Part shown: one piece after another, positions 60,324 to 64,000 of the stretch
Position numbering within the stretch: the stretch's first letter is position 1
Layout of the letters: each line of letters opens with the position of its first letter
Assembly (NCBI RefSeq): GCF_947502415.1
Contig: NZ_CANMZV010000023.1
Coordinates: 1 to 64,000 of the forward strand
Length of the DNA stretch: 64,000 nucleotides
From: an uncultured Photobacterium sp.
GTDB lineage: Bacteria > Pseudomonadota > Gammaproteobacteria > Enterobacterales > Vibrionaceae
Direction of reading: 5' to 3'
Program-made: the position numbers and the translations under genes
The notes under the pieces: model-generated
What the model was told of the DNA's origin: nothing
What the model saw: only the letters and a program-made list of their open reading frames with translations
Database searches by the model: none

Positions 60324-62764
60324 CGCTTAACTCCCTCTTTCAATAAGCCGATATCCCTTGCAAGGTGGCTCGACAGAATGATGGACTCGGTTTTCTCATT
60401 GATAGTGAGCGTCTCGGGCAGTTGGCTGGCGTTAAACTGCGTGGTGACCTTGCCCATTGGCGAAACCAGCGGGAAGATTTGTTTGGCCTTGCTGGCGGTG
60501 ACGCCGAGTATTTCGCACAGGGCCTGCAAGATATTCTTGTTGCTCCTGAACGCGGCCTCACCAAATCCCGGCACTTCCACCAGCTTGAAGCACTGTTTCT
60601 TGTCGCCTTTAAGACCGTCGATGATGGCCACGGGATCCAGTGCCGGGTAGAGGTCAGCCAACTGCTCAATGGCACTGATGGTGATCATCAGGTGGTGCTG
60701 GTCTTTGGAAAGCAGCAGGGTATTGGCTGACACCTGACCGTCGAGATACCCGCGAAGCGCCAAATAGACCAGACCAAGCGCGGCAGGCGAACACTCCTTG
60801 CAGCTACCCTGTTGCTCTGACTTGGACTGTCGCGACTGTTGGCGCTGGGCTGGTTTTTGTACCACCGGCTTATTGGCACCCTGCTGGTGGTCAGTGCCTG
60901 ACGATACTGGGGGAGTCATGGTTAACCCCGGTGCCGGCTCCTCTGAGCCTGAAGCGACCGCCCCCGGTTTCACGCCAATGCCCATGCCGCCCCATTCTTC
61001 GTCCTTGTCGGTCGCGGTTTGGTTAGAGGCCGGTGGCATGGTCGTGACATTAGGTGCTGTATCGGGACCGTCGTTGGCAAATTTGATGGCCGTTTTTTTC
61101 CGGTTGGGCTTGTCGGTTGCCGGAGCGTTACCGGGCTTATTTTTCTTGCCCGCAGGTTTCTTCGGTTGACTGTTTTTGCCGGCGCCAGTGGAAGGTGATT
61201 TTTGCCCCGCTGCGCTTTGTTGTCCCGGCTGCACAGTATTAGATGCAGTACCCGCTGGTGGTGTCTGTGATGCTGCCCCCTGCGCCGGACTTGATTGAAC
61301 GGCAGGACTGGAATTCGACGCCGGTGCTGAAGGTTGCTGTATTGGTGGCTGAATCGCAGGTTCGATATGACCGTCGTAATTGAAGGCCGTCTTGAACTGC
61401 CTGTTGGGCTCGGTATAGGTCACGTCCCCGTTAACGGCGATATTGACAGTTTCGCCGTGCGAAGAGAGCAACAGCTGGCAGTCAGTCAGAGACGGCGGGA
61501 CAATACTGTAGTCATAGGCCACACCGACAAAGTTAAGCCTGACGACATTTACCTTAACCTGAACGTTACTCTCATCGTGGAATACCAGTACCGAGGTGTT
61601 GGACTGTTCATGGTTACGGATGACGATAGCGCTGCTTTCCAGCAAGGAAAGGACAGCCTTTGGATCTACCGGAACACGGTTCACCTGAAAACTATTGATG
61701 GTTTTAATGATGTCTTCAATAGCTTCGGGGTATCTGAGGTACACCTCGTCATGGATAACAAACAGGCGTGAATTGGGTTTGTTAACCTTTTTCCATTTGT
61801 TTTTCCGGCAGTCTTTAATGGCATTGAGCAGGGATTGCTCCAAGCCGGAGCGGCGTTTACCCAGTAGCTTATGGAACTGGGTTTTGAGGTCGCGTTCTGC
61901 AGACAGGTGATCGGCGGTACGGACACAGACCTCGATATACCCGTCGCGCTTGTTGTAATTTTGTAGGGCACTGACGATAGGTGCAGAGAGATCATCTGTA
62001 GGGTCAAAGAGCCATTTTTTGACAATGCCGTTAATCATTGAGGTGATCATGATGGCCGCTATTTTTTCATGACCACGGTGAGCCCGGTGTGGATTCCAGA
62101 CAATGTGATAGCGCTCGACGTTGTTCTTGTCTGCCCATTCGTAGATGGTTTCGGCCTGGGGTTGCCAGATCACATCTTCTGCGCGCATGCTGACTACATT
62201 GATATCCGAGATGATTTTTCCGCAGTCATGCATCACCCCGCAGAGCCAGGTGGCAAACTGCCAGCGCGGCTCTCGTCGCCGCTCCACATCCTGAAAGCCA
62301 ATGGGTTCAACTTTGCGGTTCTTGGCCAGACGCAATGACATGAGGCCAACTTCCAGACAGTGGCTAATCAATCCGCCGACTTCATTGTGGTGATGGTATT
62401 CGCTGGCAGGCAGCAAGTGATAGTAGCCAATCAGCTTGTTAATCACCGGCAGGTACGTATTGGCAAAACACGGGAATTTTTCATCAGGAGTCCCCATCGT
62501 CATGCCTGACGAGAGGAAGGTCTCCTTGATAACAGACCTGAAGGCATGCCCGATACTGGCTTCATCAAGCAGTGGGATACCTTCGGCACTGGGCGGGTAT
62601 TTGATCATATCACTGACCAGTGCCTGCAGCTCATTGATTCTTGCCTGCTGCGACTCGGCATCAAAGAAATCCTTGCCGTAGTAGGCGCGCTGCACTGCCT
62701 TTAATGACAGCTTCAAGGGCAGGGCGACGTAATGGCTTAAGGTATCCCAGGCTTGATTTGACAT
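60320..62764 (-). CDS. traI: TraI relaxase, MobH family
   Basis: 814 residues. The N-terminal TraI_2/HD-type relaxase domain has YHHHNEVGGLISHCLEVGL (His124-126, His135), CGVMHDCGKI (His179, Asp180) and HRAHRGHEKIA (His227-232). A central winged-helix-like region (VHDEVYLRYPEAIEDIIKTI) follows. A long linker of Pro/Ala/Gln/Ser comes next (about 470-680), then a C-terminal domain. MobH relaxases nick oriT with an HD-fold metal site and are typical of SXT/R391, IncA/C and IncHI relatives. oriT itself was not found in the window. Confidence 0.92.
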   Translation of the reverse strand: MSNQAWDTLSHYVALPLKLSLKAVQRAYYGKDFFDAESQQARINELQALVSDMIKYPPSAEGIPLLDEASIGHAFRSVIKETFLSSGMTMGTPDEKFPCFANTYLPVINKLIGYYHLLPASEYHHHNEVGGLISHCLEVGLMSLRLAKNRKVEPIGFQDVERRREPRWQFATWLCGVMHDCGKIISDINVVSMRAEDVIWQPQAETIYEWADKNNVERYHIVWNPHRAHRGHEKIAAIMITSMINGIVKKWLFDPTDDLSAPIVSALQNYNKRDGYIEVCVRTADHLSAERDLKTQFHKLLGKRRSGLEQSLLNAIKDCRKNKWKKVNKPNSRLFVIHDEVYLRYPEAIEDIIKTINSFQVNRVPVDPKAVLSLLESSAIVIRNHEQSNTSVLVFHDESNVQVKVNVVRLNFVGVAYDYSIVPPSLTDCQLLLSSHGETVNIAVNGDVTYTEPNRQFKTAFNYDGHIEPAIQPPIQQPSAPASNSSPAVQSSPAQGAASQTPPAGTASNTVQPGQQSAAGQKSPSTGAGKNSQPKKPAGKKNKPGNAPATDKPNRKKTAIKFANDGPDTAPNVTTMPPASNQTATDKDEEWGGMGIGVKPGAVASGSEEPAPGLTMTPPVSSGTDHQQGANKPVVQKPAQRQQSRQSKSEQQGSCKECSPAALGLVYLALRGYLDGQVSANTLLLSKDQHHLMITISAIEQLADLYPALDPVAIIDGLKGDKKQCFKLVEVPGFGEAAFRSNKNILQALCEILGVTASKAKQIFPLVSPMGKVTTQFNASQLPETLTINEKTESIILSSHLARDIGLLKEGVKR

Positions 62765-62773
62765 AGACCCACC

Positions 62774-63526
62774 TTATCCGGCTTGTGCTGACAGGTGTTC
62801 ATCGATGTCAATTTGCTTGGCAGTATCAACACCGTTCGCTGGGGCTTCGGGTGCTTTTTCAACTGCCACCGCTTCGGGCCCGGCATCGGTTTCGGGCTTA
62901 GCGATATCGGCATCGTTAGTGGCGGTCTCGGCCGGACTCTCACCGGTCATCTCGATATCGTCCAGGAAGCTTGATACCTGGGTACGGACCTGGTTTCGGA
63001 TCCTACCGCCTGAGCTGATGGCCTTGAGCTGGTTGGTAATACGGTAAATATCATTGTTGAGTGTGCCGAACGGGCGGATTGCGCGGAGTCGGACATTGCG
63101 CATCTGGGAGTCTGTAACTAGCCCCAATAGCCAGTAGCCTTCGATGCGAGAAACCAGCCCATCAATGATTTCCAGTTTTTTGATCACGTCGTTAAAAATC
63201 CAGTGGGTAACCGGCACGAGGTGATTGAAATAGTCCGGCGTGACAATTGCCGGAACAGTGGCTTTGCGGTGAGCTCGCTTAATAGCGCGGGCTTCGCGGC
63301 GGAACTCTTCGATCCCATCGTTGAGCTCATCGAATAACGGGTCAAAGTTTGCGGTCACGGCCTGACGGTGTGACTCATCATCATCGGTGTACTGCAGTAG
63401 TGTCGCGACACGCTGTATGGCACCGAAAAATGCCCCGCCTCGCTCAGACAGGAACAGGTGGACAGTTTCACTCTTACAATCGATATAGCGCTCAAGGGCG
63501 CGGCGTTTGATCTCGATCTCAGCCAT
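62774..63526 (-). CDS. Conserved transfer-region protein, AcaB/DUF1845-like (tentative)
   Basis: 250 residues from ATG 63526, set by AGGA twelve bases upstream. The helical first 180 residues (ALERYIDCKSETVHLFLSER, TPDYFNHLVPVTHWIFNDVI, LRAIRPFGTLNNDIYRITNQ) resemble, by eye, the DUF1845/AcaB type found next to relaxase genes. The acidic Ala/Glu-rich tail is probably disordered. Nine bases before traI. Function may be regulatory; not certain. Confidence 0.5.
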   Translation of the reverse strand: MAEIEIKRRALERYIDCKSETVHLFLSERGGAFFGAIQRVATLLQYTDDDESHRQAVTANFDPLFDELNDGIEEFRREARAIKRAHRKATVPAIVTPDYFNHLVPVTHWIFNDVIKKLEIIDGLVSRIEGYWLLGLVTDSQMRNVRLRAIRPFGTLNNDIYRITNQLKAISSGGRIRNQVRTQVSSFLDDIEMTGESPAETATNDADIAKPETDAGPEAVAVEKAPEAPANGVDTAKQIDIDEHLSAQAG

Positions 63527-64000
63527 AGTGGTCTTCCTTAATCGGTTGGCGTTGTTGTTCATCTTCAACGGCCTCGCGCAACATGAGGAGGCCTGCGGTT
63601 TCTAACCGGGGTACAAAGATCCCTTGCTGCTTGCAGAAACGACGAAGCATCAGGCGCTCTTGTTTCAAGTTTTCCCGATAGCAGTCTTGCAGGTATCGGT
63701 ACATGGTCAGCAGCGGGGCTAGGTGGATATCCAGACGGTCATAGAGCGCCATTTCGGCGTCAGTCATGTATTTGTACAATGTTGTGCGTGAATAACTGCC
63801 GTCCTCCTCTGCTGGTATTAGGTAGTTACGTTGTCGTGCCTTGCTCAGCTGGTCCGGTGTCAGGCCTGCATAACGTTTGTACCGCCCGGTATGTTCACGC
63901 GAGTAATCGCATATACGCAGGCGATAAGTCATTGCCTTATCCCATAGGTCATTTTTCGAAGAGCGGTAGCTAAACCCGATCAAGACATGCCCTATTGAGT
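63519..64000 (-). CDS. Unknown protein at the window edge (start uncertain, may be partial)
   Basis: The frame is open to the window end. Possible starts are TTG 63983 and ATG 63932 (MTYRLRICDYSREH); 137 residues from the latter. Basic helical protein with a possible HTH (SYSRTTLYKYMTDAEMALYD). Overlaps the next gene by eight bases, so it is the most upstream member seen of the traI operon. Confidence 0.5.
   Translation of the reverse strand, partial: SIGHVLIGFSYRSSKNDLWDKAMTYRLRICDYSREHTGRYKRYAGLTPDQLSKARQRNYLIPAEEDGSYSRTTLYKYMTDAEMALYDRLDIHLAPLLTMYRYLQDCYRENLKQERLMLRRFCKQQGIFVPRLETAGLLMLREAVEDEQQRQPIKEDHYG

Noticed and set aside
60320..64000. Looked for oriT near the relaxase gene
   Set aside because: All genes overlap or nearly touch, leaving no intergenic space and no convincing inverted repeat; oriT is probably outside the window.

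Overview
The window looks like part of a large conjugative plasmid (or plasmid-like element) from a marine gammaproteobacterium, most likely Vibrionaceae. The reasons are an iteron-type replication origin with its initiator, a ParA/ParB pair, a nearly gap-free F-type (MPF-F) transfer block, a MobH relaxase with its coupling protein, and a broken polar-flagellin gene of Vibrio/Photobacterium type. No chromosomal housekeeping genes, rRNA or tRNA genes were seen.

Layout. 0.1-3.6 kb: a secreted thrombospondin-C/Ig-like protein with an IscB element (IscB plus an omega-RNA-like leader) inserted directly at its start codon. 3.6-9.8 kb: the maintenance core, with eight iterons, repA, a two-gene PD-(D/E)XK pair of unknown purpose, parB and parA. 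10-19 kb: a GIY-YIG-like zinc-ribbon protein and a run of exported Ig-like, Calx-beta and Lcl/DUF1566 proteins; three of the exported proteins share one module. 19-30 kb: a minus-strand transfer operon read traA-traL-traE-traK-traB-trbI-like-dsbC-traV-traC, followed by a cold-shock-domain protein and the secreted proteins. 30-43 kb: an accessory island bounded by decayed IS200/IS605 pieces and carrying a plus-strand seven-gene operon. 43-55 kb: a patchwork of accessory genes (PD-(D/E)XK protein, plasmid genes cut by an IS605-type element, broken flagellin, Abi protein with a terminator-bearing leader RNA, Xre regulator). 55.8-64 kb: the DNA-processing half of the transfer system (S49 protease, DUF4400 protein, TraD, MobH TraI and two upstream genes), again all on the minus strand.

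How it works together. RepA and the iterons replicate the plasmid. ParA and ParB partition it, possibly through a bipartite 55-bp repeat found at three distant sites. TraI and TraD process and deliver DNA to the F-like channel built by TraL/E/K/B/V/C with TraA pilin. The accessory islands look like defence or conflict cargo.

The best candidate for an undescribed system is the operon at 31.1-41.4 kb. It encodes a Ycf46-like AAA+ ATPase, a Dna2/Upf1-type SF1 helicase, two proteins with phospholipase-D-like regions, a DUF2997 protein, a DUF1257/Ycf35-like protein and a NrdG-like radical-SAM protein. All family assignments were made by reading the translations and motifs; no database search was run.
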